A stretch of DNA of 64,000 nt, from positions 51,155 through 115,154 of the forward strand of contig MFFQ01000124.1 of NCBI GenBank assembly GCA_001780165.1, read 5' to 3'. Source of the DNA: Candidatus Eisenbacteria bacterium RBG_16_71_46. GTDB taxonomy: Bacteria > Eisenbacteria > RBG-16-71-46. Both the position numbers and the translations under genes were made by a program. This document shows positions 31,147 through 40,993 of this stretch, in pieces. The notes under the pieces are model-generated. The model did not search any database. It was not told the origin of the DNA and saw only the letters and a list, made by a program, of their open reading frames with translations. Numbering within the stretch: position 1 is the stretch's first letter; every line of letters starts with the position of its first letter.

Positions 31147-31313
31147 CTAGTGTTCCGTACCGGAAGTCATGTGCGCGTGCCGCGGAGGCATCGCGGTCGC
31201 CCGCAAGGCGCGACGACCAAGTCGTATCGGAAGATACGTCGACGAGGAGCAACGCAGCGGGCGACCGCGAGGGCCCGCGGGACGGGTGCATGACTTCCGG
31301 TACGGAACACTAG
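31147..31313. mobile_element. MITE-like palindromic element between purH and guaA
   Basis: A 167-bp segment is bounded by perfect 25-bp terminal inverted repeats, 31147-31171 and 31289-31313. Inside, 14 bases at 31188-31201 repeat inverted at 31261-31274 (allowing a base or two in placement), and the centre holds GTATC-GGAA-GATAC, so the whole unit can fold as one long imperfect hairpin. Both ends are CTAG, which could be a 4-bp target duplication (or TA within it). It has no coding potential of its own. The right arm supplies the purH stop region. Removing the element and one CTAG would place guaA five bases after the purH TAG. Confidence 0.8.
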
Positions 31314-32877
31314 TGCCGGAACGTGCGTCGGCCGGTGAACACCATCGCCACGCCGTGCCGGTCGCAGGCTTCGATCACCTCGGCGTCGCGCATCGAGCCG
31401 CCCGGCTGGACGATCGCGGTCACGCCCGCCGTGGCGGCGTGCTCGATGTTGTCGGCGAAGGGGAAGAAGCCGTCGGACGCCAGCACCGCGCCGCGGAGGT
31501 CGTGGCCCGCGCGCTTCGCCTTCATCACCGCCACGTCCACCGCGTCCACCCGGCTGGTCTGCCCGGAGCCGAGCCCGATCAGCGCGGTGCCGCGCGCGAG
31601 GGCCACCGCATTCGAGCGCGCCGCGGCCACCACCTCCCAGGCGAAGCGCAGCGCGGCCATCTCCTCCGCGCTCGGCGAGTGGCGCGTGACGCCGTTCCAT
31701 GCGGGGGCCGCGTCCAGGGGCTCGCGCTGCAGCAGCGCCCAGCGACCGACCAGCCGGAGACTCCACGGGTCGCTCGGCGCAACGTCCTGCGGCTGAAGCT
31801 TTAACACCCGTAGCTTCTTCTTCGACTTGAAGGCGGCGATGGCGGCGGCGGCGAACTCGGGCGCCGCCACGCACTCCACGAACTGCTGCGCCAGCCGCTC
31901 CGCGGTGGCGCCGTCGAGCGGCCGGTTGAAGGCCACGATGCCGCCATAGGCCGACAGCTCGTCGCAGCGCAGCGCGGCCTCGTAGGCCTCCGTCAGCGCC
32001 GGCGCGCAGGCCGCGCCGCAGGGCTGGTTGTGCTTGACGATCACGCACGCCGGCGGCTCGAAGCGCCCGACCAGGGCCACCGCCGCCTCGAGATCGAGCA
32101 GGTTGTTGTAGGAAAGCTCCTTCCCCTCCTGCCAGGTCTCGAGTGCGGCGGCCTCCCCTGCCCGCGCGTAGAGCGCGGCCGGCTGGTGGGGATTCTCGCC
32201 GTAGCGCAATCCCCGCACCCGCTCGAGCGCCAGGACGTGGAACGCCGGCGGCGCCTCGACGCCGGCGCCGCGCTCGCCGCGCGCCGCGGCCTCCTCCTCG
32301 GCGCCGCGGCGCGCGAGGTCGGCGGCGATCGCGGCGTCGTAGCGCGCCGTGCGGGCGAAGGCGGCGGTGGCCCACGAGCGCCGCCGCTCGGCGGTGTCCG
32401 CGCCCGACTCGAGCGCCGCCAGCACCTCGGGATACTGCTCCGGGTCGTGCACCACGATGACGTCGGCGAAGTTCTTGGCCGCCGCGCGCAGCAGTGCCAC
32501 GCCGCCCACGTCGATCTCCTCCACCGCGGCCGGTTGCTCGAGCTCCGACGCCCGCTGCTCGAAGGGATAGAGCGTCACCGCCACCAGGTCGATCGGCGCG
32601 AGATCGCGCTCGGCGAGCGCGGTCATGTCGGCGGGCACCGCGCGGCGGGCCAGGATCGGCGCGTGGACGTGCGGGTGCAGCGTCTTCACCCGCCCGCCGA
32701 GCAGATCGGCGAACCCGGTCCACTTCTCCACCGCGGTCACCTCGACGCCGGCCGCGGCGAGGTGCTTGGCGGTGCCGCCCGAGGCCAGGATCCGGGTGCC
32801 GCGCCCGGCGAGGGCGCGCGCGAACGACTCGGCCCCGCGCTTGTCCGAGAGCGAGAACAGCGCCGTCTGCGGCCAGC

Positions 32878-32881
<4 letters not shown>
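31310..32881 (-). CDS. purH: bifunctional AICAR transformylase/IMP cyclohydrolase
   Basis: The 523-residue enzyme catalyses the last two steps of IMP synthesis. The MGS-like IMP cyclohydrolase domain opens with LFSLSDKRGAESFA and contains GRVKTLHPHVHAPIL. The transformylase domain has RYGENPHQPA, a KHNQPCG motif (the usual KHxNPCG with a swapped order of N and Q) and the end GGSMRDAEVIEACDRHGVAMVFTG. The GTG start overlaps purC as GTGA. The TAG stop (31310-31312) lies in the right arm of the palindromic element. Confidence 0.97.
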
Positions 32882-33770
<889 letters not shown>

Positions 33771-33774
<4 letters not shown>

Positions 33775-34544
33775 CGCGCGCCCCCCCCGCCGGGGCGCCG
33801 GGCGGCCGCCTCGGGAAGGCGGAAGCGACCACGCACCCAGTCGGGCAGTGTGGCGATGTCGGGAATCGCCGGGGTCTCGGGTCCGGCGTAATCGCCGTGC
33901 GGATCGAGCAGCACGAAGTGCATGCCCGCGGCGTGCGAGCCCGCTTCGTCCACCGAGCGGATGTCGCCGACGTAAAGCGTGCGCTCCGGGGGCAGGCCGA
34001 GCCGCTCGAGGGCGATGCGAAAGATGCCCGGGTCGGGCTTCTCCACCCCCACCAACTGCGAGTCCACGACGAACTCGATTCCGTCGCGCACACCGCACGA
34101 CACCAGGTGCGCCTCGGCGCGGCCGTCCGAGTTGGAGACCGCGGCGCGCCTGAGCCCCATCGCCCCGAGTGCATCGAGCGTCCCGCGCGCGCCCTCCATC
34201 GGGCGCGCCCACAGCCCCGTGGTCTCTCGCTGGCGCGCGAGGAAGCGCTCCTGCGCCGGCGCGCGCAGCTCCGGCGGCACGCCGGCGGCCTCGAGCATGC
34301 CGCCGAAGTAGGCGTGGACGTCGCCGTGGGTGCCGAGCGGCGGATGGCGCTCGCCCGGGGTGAGGTGCCGGCCGTGGCTGCGGTCGTAATGGCGTCGCCC
34401 CTCGACCTCCGCGCGGCGCAGCCCCGCCGCATCCACCGCGTGTCCCAGCGCCGCGAGCGCCTCGCTCATCCATTCGAAGTCGAGCCGCACCAGCGTCCCG
34501 CCGATGTCGAACACCACCGCGTCGAGCGCCGCCCGCTCAGGCAT
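33771..34544 (-). CDS. HAD-superfamily hydrolase
   Basis: The 257-residue protein has the HAD nucleophile motif in VVFDIGGTLVRLD, motif II AVSNSDGRAE, motif III lysine in VGVEKPDPGIF and motif IV LYVGDIRSVDE. The second aspartate of the usual DxDxT is a glycine here (DIGGT), which can lower phosphatase activity or indicate a different substrate class. It sits between purN and purC in the purine run, overlapping both neighbours, so a nucleotide or phosphoribosyl-related substrate is plausible but not shown. Confidence 0.85.
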
Positions 34545-35166
34545 GACCGGCCTCGATCCGCGACGCGCCGAACACGATGCGCCGGCCCTCGCGGCGCCAC
34601 GGCTCGGTGAGGAAGCGCCGCACCGCGCGCGGGTAGAGGCGGCGCTCGACCTCGTGGATGCGCGCCGCGAGCGCGGACTCGCTGTCACCGTCGCGCACCT
34701 CCACCGCCTCCTGGGCCACGATCGGGCCGGCATCCAGGTCGGCATCCACCAGGTGCACGGTGCAGCCGGTGACGCGCACCCCGTGCGCGAGCGCCTGGGC
34801 GACGGCGTCGAGCCCCGGGAACGCCGGCAGCAGCGAGGGATGGATGTTGAGGATGGCGTCGGGGTAGGCACCCAGGAGGGTCTGGTGCAGGCGGCGCATG
34901 AAGCCGGCCAGCAGCAGCACCTCGATGCCGCGCCTGCGCAGCTCCTCGAGCCACGGCGCCTCATCCTCGATCCGGGTGCGGAACCGCCCGGTGGGCGGTT
35001 GGACGCACTCGATCTCCAGGCGCCGTGCGCGCTCGATCACCGGGGCCTCGGGCCGGTCGCACAGCAGCAGCGCCACGCGGCCACCCAATTCGCCGCGCCG
35101 CGCTGCGAGCGCCAGCGCTTCGAAGTTGGTGCCGTTGCCGGACGCGAGCACCGCGAGCGTACGCAT
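34537..35166 (-). CDS. purN: phosphoribosylglycinamide formyltransferase
   Basis: The 209-residue enzyme transfers the formyl group from 10-formyl-THF to GAR. It has the start LAVLASGNGTNFEAL, the catalytic block LAGFMRRLHQTLL, NIHPSLLPAFPG (Asn and His of the active site) and HLVDADLDAGPIVAQ (catalytic Asp). The ATG lies at 35164-35166, 23 bases downstream of the comEC stop. It is coupled to the HAD gene by an 8-base overlap. Confidence 0.96.
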   Translation of the reverse strand: MRTLAVLASGNGTNFEALALAARRGELGGRVALLLCDRPEAPVIERARRLEIECVQPPTGRFRTRIEDEAPWLEELRRRGIEVLLLAGFMRRLHQTLLGAYPDAILNIHPSLLPAFPGLDAVAQALAHGVRVTGCTVHLVDADLDAGPIVAQEAVEVRDGDSESALAARIHEVERRLYPRAVRRFLTEPWRREGRRIVFGASRIEAGHA

Positions 35167-35189
35167 GAATGGAACGGGCACGCCGCAAT

Positions 35190-37568
35190 CTACCAACGCG
35201 GTCTGGGAGCGGCAAGTGTCGCGGAGCGCGCGCCGGGACCGGCCGCCGGCTCGCGCGGGGGGCCCCGCCGCCAGTCCAGCGCGCGTGCGCCGTCGGGCCC
35301 GATCTCGAACCACAGCGCGCCGCCGAGATCGGTGCGCCGCACCTCGCACCCGGCGGCCGCGAGGCGCGCGAGGACGCCGCGGTCGGGATGCCCGAACGGG
35401 TTGCGGCGCCCGCACGAGATCGCGGCGACCCGCGGCGCGAGGCGGGCCAGGAAGCGCGCCCCGCTCGAGGTCGCGGAGCCGTGATGCGCGACCTTGAGCA
35501 CGGCGGCGCCGGGCGTCACCTCCAGCGAGTCCTCGACCATGCTGTCGGCGTCCGCAGCGAGCAGTGAGCGGGCCGGGCCGGCGCCCAGCTCGAGCACCAG
35601 CGAGGCGGCGTTGTCGCCCCGCGGCGCCAGCGACGGCGGCGGCCACAGCACGCGGAGCTCGGGGTCGCGCCTCAGCGTGTCGCCGCGACGGGCGGTAGCG
35701 GCGCCGAAGCGCGCGCCGGGACCGGGCGCCCCGGGCAGGGCCGGCGGCGCGAGGATGCGACTGATGCCGACGCCGCGTCGCACCGCCTCCACCCCCCCGG
35801 TGTGATCCCCGTCGTCGTGGGTGAGCGCCAGTGCCGCGAGCCGGCGCACGCCCGCCCAGCGCAGGAACGGGAGCACGATGCCCTCGCCCGCGTCGAAGCG
35901 CGGCGAGCGCGGCCCGGCGTCCACCAGCCACCAGCCGTCGGCGAATCCGAGCGCGGTGGCGTCGCCCTGTCCCACATCGAGCACCACCAGCCAGTAGCGC
36001 CCCGGCGGCGGGCGCAACGGCTGAGCGCCGAGCGCCGCCCCGAGTGCCGTGGCCAGCAGGGCGCCGCCGAGGACGCGGGCGGCCACTCGCGCGCACGATG
36101 CCGGCCGCCCGCGCGAGGCGAGGTCGCGCGCGGGTGCCAGCCCCAGGGCCAGCATCGTGGCTCCGGCCCCGGCCACCGCCGGCAGCAGCGGATCGCCGCC
36201 GGTCCCGATCAGGGCCGCGGGCAGCGCGGCGCCGGCTTCGGCCACCGCCCGCAGCAGGGCGGCGAGCAGCTCGCAGGCGGCGAAGAGCGGCCGTCCCGCC
36301 CCGGGCAGCGCCAGCTCGACGATCGCCCCGAGCCACGCTCCGCTCACCAGCAGCCCGGCGATCGGCACCGCGACGAGATTCGTGATCGGCACCGCCCAGG
36401 CCACGGCGTGGAAGCGCGCGAGCAACAACGGCAGCGCCGTGAGCTGGGCCGAGGCGGTCGCGACCAGCGGCATCGCCAGGCGCGCGCCGCGGGCGGCGGT
36501 AGCGAGCCACGGTCCCGCCGTGACCAGGCCGAGCGTGGCGGCGCAGGAGAGCTGGAAGCCGAGGTCTCGCGCCCAGCCGGGCTCGAGCGCGAGCAGCGTC
36601 ACCGCCCCCAGCGCCAGCGCCTGAAGCGGATCGAGGGCGCGCCCCAGCAGTCGCGCCCCCGCGCCGAACAGCTCGGTCGCCGCGGCGCGCGCCAGCGAGG
36701 GCAGTGGCCCCGCGATCCCGAGGTAGAGTGCGGCGCAGGTCGCACCGGCGAGCGCGCGGGCGCGCACCCCGCCGCCCGCCGCCGCGGCGAGGCCCCGGGC
36801 CAGGGCGGCGAGCCAGGCCACGTGCAGCCCCGAGAGCGCCAGCAGGTGCACCAGGCCCGACGCGCGCAGGTGCGCCCCGAGATCGGGCGAGACGCCGCTG
36901 CGGTCGCCGAGGATCAGCGGCACCACCAGCTCGCGCGCGGCGGGCTCGAGACCGGTCGCGTAGCAGCGCTCCAGCGCGCGCCGCCAGCGCGCGAGCGTGG
37001 CGCGCGGCAGGGCGTCGAGTCCGCGCCCGGGGCGAACCGTCGTGTGGAACGCGCGGCCGCCGGCGGCGAGTCCCGCGGCCGCCGCCGCCGCCCGCGCATC
37101 CCCACCGCCGGGATTGCGGCGCGACGGTGGCACCTCGAGCCGGGCCAGGGCCTCGAGACCGTCCCCCCACTCGGCGTCCGAGCCCGCCGGCAACCGTAGC
37201 CGCGCCCGAGTCCCCGCGAGCAGCGGCGGGCGCGCCGCATCGATCCGCACCACGGCCACCGGCTCCCCGGCCTCGCGTCGCGGCGGCTCGACGACGCGCG
37301 CAGCGACCGCGTAGAGCCCGTCGTGGGCGACGAAGCGGGCGCGCTCGCGTTCCAGCGCCGCGCGGCCCGCGGCCCCGCGCGCGAAGCCCGCGAGGAGCAG
37401 CGCGGCGAGGAGTGCCACGGTCCCGACGCGATCGGGTCCGCGCCAGGCCACGAACCCGAACGCGCACGCGAGCAGCAGCGCGACGGTGGCGGCCGCCGCG
37501 CCGCCGCCGCCGGGCAGCAACCCGAGCCACACCGCTACCGCCGCCGCCACCGCGCACCGACCGCCCAT
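35190..37568 (-). CDS. comEC: ComEC/Rec2-family DNA uptake channel
   Basis: The 792-residue protein has N-terminal membrane helices, an OB-fold-like DUF4131 region (about 60-190), the competence-core helices with LLALSGLHVAWLAAL, and a C-terminal metallo-beta-lactamase domain with VLDVGQGDATAL and LTHDDGDHTGG. This arrangement is typical of full-length ComEC, which translocates single-stranded DNA across the inner membrane and may degrade the other strand. The pilus-type ATPase at 55103-57085 fits a transformation system, although no comEA is in the window. Confidence 0.92.
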   Translation of the reverse strand: MGGRCAVAAAVAVWLGLLPGGGGAAAATVALLLACAFGFVAWRGPDRVGTVALLAALLLAGFARGAAGRAALERERARFVAHDGLYAVAARVVEPPRREAGEPVAVVRIDAARPPLLAGTRARLRLPAGSDAEWGDGLEALARLEVPPSRRNPGGGDARAAAAAAGLAAGGRAFHTTVRPGRGLDALPRATLARWRRALERCYATGLEPAARELVVPLILGDRSGVSPDLGAHLRASGLVHLLALSGLHVAWLAALARGLAAAAGGGVRARALAGATCAALYLGIAGPLPSLARAAATELFGAGARLLGRALDPLQALALGAVTLLALEPGWARDLGFQLSCAATLGLVTAGPWLATAARGARLAMPLVATASAQLTALPLLLARFHAVAWAVPITNLVAVPIAGLLVSGAWLGAIVELALPGAGRPLFAACELLAALLRAVAEAGAALPAALIGTGGDPLLPAVAGAGATMLALGLAPARDLASRGRPASCARVAARVLGGALLATALGAALGAQPLRPPPGRYWLVVLDVGQGDATALGFADGWWLVDAGPRSPRFDAGEGIVLPFLRWAGVRRLAALALTHDDGDHTGGVEAVRRGVGISRILAPPALPGAPGPGARFGAATARRGDTLRRDPELRVLWPPPSLAPRGDNAASLVLELGAGPARSLLAADADSMVEDSLEVTPGAAVLKVAHHGSATSSGARFLARLAPRVAAISCGRRNPFGHPDRGVLARLAAAGCEVRRTDLGGALWFEIGPDGARALDWRRGPPREPAAGPGARSATLAAPRPRW

Positions 37569-37647
37569 GCCGGCACCGACCCGGAAGAGACGTGCCAGCG
37601 CCGCTGCGCCGGCGGCGCAACGCGATCACACCCGTCACGCGCCACGC

Positions 37648-37670
37648 GCCCGTCCACGGTGTGGACGGGC
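37648..37670. other. strong hairpin downstream of the PEGA gene
   Basis: GCCCGTCCAC and its exact complement are separated by GGT, a perfect 10-bp stem. It lies 20 bases after the stop of the minus-strand PEGA-domain gene and 80 bases before comEC. It lacks a T-run on either strand, so it could be a processing or pausing hairpin, or a rho-assisted terminator. The remaining 120-base gap shows only GC-rich partial dyads. Confidence 0.45.
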
Positions 37671-37689
37671 CCGCAGCGGACGTCGACGC

Positions 37690-40600
37690 TCAGCGCGCGG
37701 CGCGGCTCGGCGCGGCGCGGACGGCTTCGGCGATGGCGATCTCGGTGAAGTACTCGTCCCCGGTCTGGGTCAGCGCGCTCATGTAGTAGCGGCTGCGGCC
37801 GTCGGGGTCGAACGACGCCACCGGGAAGATCGCGACCCCCGCCACGCCGCCCGGTGCCTTCAACATCGCCATCTGGTAGCGGCGCCACGCGCCTTCGGCG
37901 CCACGGACGTGGAGCCACATCTCGCGCACCTCCCCCGCGCTGGCGTTCTCGAGCGAGGCCGCGAACAGCGCCGGCCGGTCGAGCGGCACCGCGAGCGGCG
38001 GCACCAGCGACACCAGGTTCAGGGGATCGGGGGTGACGCCGAGATCGAACGTGGCGAAGCGCTGGTTGCCACCCGGCAGGTCGATGACCTGCACCGGTGA
38101 ATCCTCGCCCCGGCCGCGCACGCGGATGCTGTGAGGCCCGCGCGACAGCTCGAGCGTGAGCGGCGTGCGGCCGCGGAGCTGGCCGTCCACCCACACCTGC
38201 GCTCCCTCGAGCGCCTCGGCTCCCTGGTCGGCGGTGAAGGTGGCCCGCACCTCGATCACCCCGGTGGCCGGCGAGGTCACGGGGCGCGCGATCAGCTGCT
38301 CGGCCTCGCGCACCCGCACCTGCACGGTCTGCCCCCACGGCTCGATCCCGGGGCTCGAGAAATCCAGTTGGTGCGTGCCGGGCGCGAGGTCGTCCACCGC
38401 CACCGGCGCGACCCCCAACGACCGGCCATCGAGCGCCACCGTGACCGGCGGCGCGCTCTCCGATGCGTACACCCGCAACGAGCCCCACAGCGGCGCATCG
38501 AGCGTCACCCGCTCCCCGCGCTGGCCCTGCACCGTGAAGGTCGCCGCGCCCAGGTCCGAGAACGAAAGCTTCAGCTCGTGCGATCCCGGGGTGAGCTCCA
38601 CCGCCGCGGGGGTGCGGCGCGCGAGGTCGCGGCCGTCCACCGCGATCCATGCGCCCGGCGGTTTGCTGTTCACCGTCACATCGAAGCGCGCGCCGCCGAG
38701 GCCGAGGCCCCGCAGCAGGCGGGTCGCGGCAGACCCCGGCGTCCCACCACCCTGCAAGCTGCCCACCAACCACCCGCCGAAAAACAGCGCGGCCACCACC
38801 ACGCCCCAGGCCCACGGGCGCCTCCAGACCGGCATCACCTCGGGCTCCACCTCGCTCGGCAGCTCGAGGCGGCGCGCCCTGCGGATCGGCTGACGCGCGG
38901 CGCCGGCCGTCGCGTCTTCGCCCTCGCCGGTTACGGACTCCAATGCGGCGCGCCGGGTCTCGACCTCGGCCCGCGCCCGCTCCAGTGCCAGCGGGCGCAT
39001 CTCCTCTTCGGGAGTGATCTCGTCCACGCGCGATCGCGGCAATCGGGGCTGCTGCGCGGTCGGGCCGCGCCGCGCGGGCTCTGCTGCGCCGGCCGGTGGG
39101 GTCATCGCCTGCGCCGGCGCGGCGGCGATTTCGGGCGCCGCCGCGGACGCGGGCGGCGGAGCCACTCCGGACGCTCCCTCGCTCCCGCGTTCCGACACGG
39201 GCGGGCTCATCGCCTGCGCCAGCGCCGCGGCGATTTCGGGCGCCGGCGCGGACGCGGGCGGCGGCATCTGAGACGCGGCCGGCGGCGTCATGCCGGGCGC
39301 ACCCTCCCTTCCGTGCTCCTCCGCATTCGGCGCCGCCACCTCGAGCGGGTCAGCCGCGGCGGCCGGCGCGTTCGCCTCGGGCTCGAGCGCTTCGGGGGCG
39401 ACGACTTCGTCTTCGGGACTCGACGACCCGATCGCGGCCGGCGCGGCCGCGGAGTTCCTCCAGAACATCATGCGCCGGAGCCAGGACCGCACCACGCTCG
39501 GTTGTCGGGGCTCCGCGGCCGCTTCGACCTCCGCCCCCGGTCCTTCCTCCGCCGCCTGCGCCAGCGGATCCTCCACTAGTGCGGACGCGGCGGTGACCTC
39601 GACCTCCTCGATTCGGTCCTCGGCGGCGATCGGCTCGCCCGCCAGCCCCTGCCCCTGGGGCGGCGCCGGGCTGGCCCCCTCCTTCGCCGCGGGGGGCTGA
39701 TGCGCTCGCGCGACCCGCGGGTCGGTCTCGTCGCGCCACGCGGGTGTGGCCGGCCTGGCAGCGGGCGGCGGCGCGGCGGGTCCGGGCGGCTGCGGCGGCA
39801 CTCCGGCCGGCGAGACCGTCGACACCGGTTCGGCGCACGGCGGCGCCGCCTCCGGTGGGCTCGATCGCTGGGCGTCCACCGGAGGCCCGGTCCGCTCGCT
39901 CCCGGCGAGAGCCGGGCGGCGCGCCACGGGGAAGACCTCCCACTCCCCGGACGCCGATGGCAGACCGGGTCGCGGAGGGGCCGACTCGAGACCCGGGGGC
40001 GTGGATTCGCTTCCAGCCGCGGCGGCGTCGGCTTCGACATCCTCCGCATCGAGCACCGGCAGGGCGCCCGCCGCCGGCGCCTTGAACGCCCCGAGCGCAG
40101 GCTGCTCGAGGGGGATGGCGTCCGGCGTGGCGGCGGCGGCGCCCGGCGGGGCGGCGGCGTCCGGCGCGCCGCCCGCCCATTCCGCCTCGATCACCGCCGC
40201 GGCGCCCGACGCAAGCTGCTCCGAGGCCGACCACAGCAGGTGAATCTGGAGGCGGCGGGCGCCTTCCGCCACCCACGCCCGCGCCTGGCGTCCCTCGTCG
40301 TTGCGGACCAGCAGCCAGCTCGGCTCGATCGGCTCGCCGTCCATCCACACGCGGACCGCGGCTTCGCCCACCCAGCCGAATCCCGTCCGGCCTTCGCCCG
40401 CGGCGAACGCGAAGGAGCACGGAGCCAACTCGCCGGGGCGCTCCCACAACTGCTCGTGCGAGAACAGCAGGCCGGTGAGGGCGTGGTGGAGCAGGACCGG
40501 GATCGGCTGCTCGCCCGTGTCGTCGCGGTGGGTCTCGCGCGCGACCCCGATCAGGTCGTTGAGCCATCCCTCGATTTCGGCGGGGGTGAATCCGGCGGGG

Positions 40601-40713
40601 GCGCCGAGCAGGCCCAGGAAAAGCCCCTGGCCCACGGCCTGGGTGGCCAGAACCTCGCCGCGGATGCGGGCCGAAACCTTCCACTGGCTGGCTGTCGCCG
40701 TAGCCACGTTCAT
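37690..40713 (-). CDS. membrane protein with three PEGA domains and low-complexity linker
   Basis: The 1007-residue protein begins with a 165-residue folded domain of unclear family, followed by a Pro/Ala/Glu-rich linker (about 170-630) that contains an internal 35-residue duplication. One membrane helix (WAWGVVVAALFFGGWLVGSL, about 637-656) follows. Beyond it are three PEGA-type repeats (SKPPGAWIAVDGRDL, VALDGRSLGVAPVAV, AQVWVDGQLRGRTPL) and a last beta-sandwich. PEGA domains are extracytoplasmic and often bind cell-wall or surface components. The N-terminal domain is intracellular and may be a degenerate PP2C-like fold, a guess from predicted strand pattern only. ATG 40711-40713 is favoured over the adjacent GTG. 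Confidence 0.78.
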   Translation of the reverse strand: MNVATATASQWKVSARIRGEVLATQAVGQGLFLGLLGAPAGFTPAEIEGWLNDLIGVARETHRDDTGEQPIPVLLHHALTGLLFSHEQLWERPGELAPCSFAFAAGEGRTGFGWVGEAAVRVWMDGEPIEPSWLLVRNDEGRQARAWVAEGARRLQIHLLWSASEQLASGAAAVIEAEWAGGAPDAAAPPGAAAATPDAIPLEQPALGAFKAPAAGALPVLDAEDVEADAAAAGSESTPPGLESAPPRPGLPSASGEWEVFPVARRPALAGSERTGPPVDAQRSSPPEAAPPCAEPVSTVSPAGVPPQPPGPAAPPPAARPATPAWRDETDPRVARAHQPPAAKEGASPAPPQGQGLAGEPIAAEDRIEEVEVTAASALVEDPLAQAAEEGPGAEVEAAAEPRQPSVVRSWLRRMMFWRNSAAAPAAIGSSSPEDEVVAPEALEPEANAPAAAADPLEVAAPNAEEHGREGAPGMTPPAASQMPPPASAPAPEIAAALAQAMSPPVSERGSEGASGVAPPPASAAAPEIAAAPAQAMTPPAGAAEPARRGPTAQQPRLPRSRVDEITPEEEMRPLALERARAEVETRRAALESVTGEGEDATAGAARQPIRRARRLELPSEVEPEVMPVWRRPWAWGVVVAALFFGGWLVGSLQGGGTPGSAATRLLRGLGLGGARFDVTVNSKPPGAWIAVDGRDLARRTPAAVELTPGSHELKLSFSDLGAATFTVQGQRGERVTLDAPLWGSLRVYASESAPPVTVALDGRSLGVAPVAVDDLAPGTHQLDFSSPGIEPWGQTVQVRVREAEQLIARPVTSPATGVIEVRATFTADQGAEALEGAQVWVDGQLRGRTPLTLELSRGPHSIRVRGRGEDSPVQVIDLPGGNQRFATFDLGVTPDPLNLVSLVPPLAVPLDRPALFAASLENASAGEVREMWLHVRGAEGAWRRYQMAMLKAPGGVAGVAIFPVASFDPDGRSRYYMSALTQTGDEYFTEIAIAEAVRAAPSRAAR

Positions 40714-40773
40714 CACGGGGCTCCCTCCCTGAAGCCTATGCCTTGTGGCTCGCGGGCCCGCAAGCCCGGGCGC

Positions 40774-40802
40774 AAGCTATCGGAGTACACCGCAAGTGTC
40801 AA
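40774..40802 (-). promoter_or_regulatory. candidate promoter of the PEGA-domain gene
   Basis: On the minus strand TTGACA (40797-40802, perfect) is followed after 17 bases by TAGCTT (40774-40779). The predicted start is about 54 bases upstream of the ATG. The -10 is weak (3/6) but has the TAGNNT form seen in several other candidate promoters here. Confidence 0.45.
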
Positions 40803-40842
40803 TAAATGACGGGTTTGTGGCATAGGACTTGCCGCTTCCTGG

Positions 40843-40870
40843 TTGACTGGGCCAGGAACTCCCGCAGAAT
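40843..40870 (+). promoter_or_regulatory. candidate promoter of the MltD-like gene
   Basis: TTGACT (40843-40848, 5/6) and CAGAAT (40865-40870, 4/6) are separated by 16 bases, about 120 bases upstream of the transglycosylase start. The 277-base divergent gap otherwise shows only TTGCAT-like repeats near 40916-40928. Confidence 0.35.
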
Positions 40871-40993
40871 CAAGGGACGGCATCAGGCTGGCCAGGGCAG
40901 GACGGGCCGGATGCTTGCATCTTGCATGCCGTCCGTGTAGCTTGCGGCAGTCTTCGACCGGCCCTAGCCAAGCCTTTTGGAGAGGAGGCTCTA

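Noticed and set aside
31142..31291. A 50-residue N-terminal extension of GuaA reading through the palindrome
   Set aside because: GuaA proteins begin right at the ILDFGSQ motif and the extension is non-coding inverted repeat.
37648..37670. The hairpin as a standard intrinsic terminator
   Set aside because: The stem is strong but lacks a T-run on either strand, so it is listed only as a hairpin.
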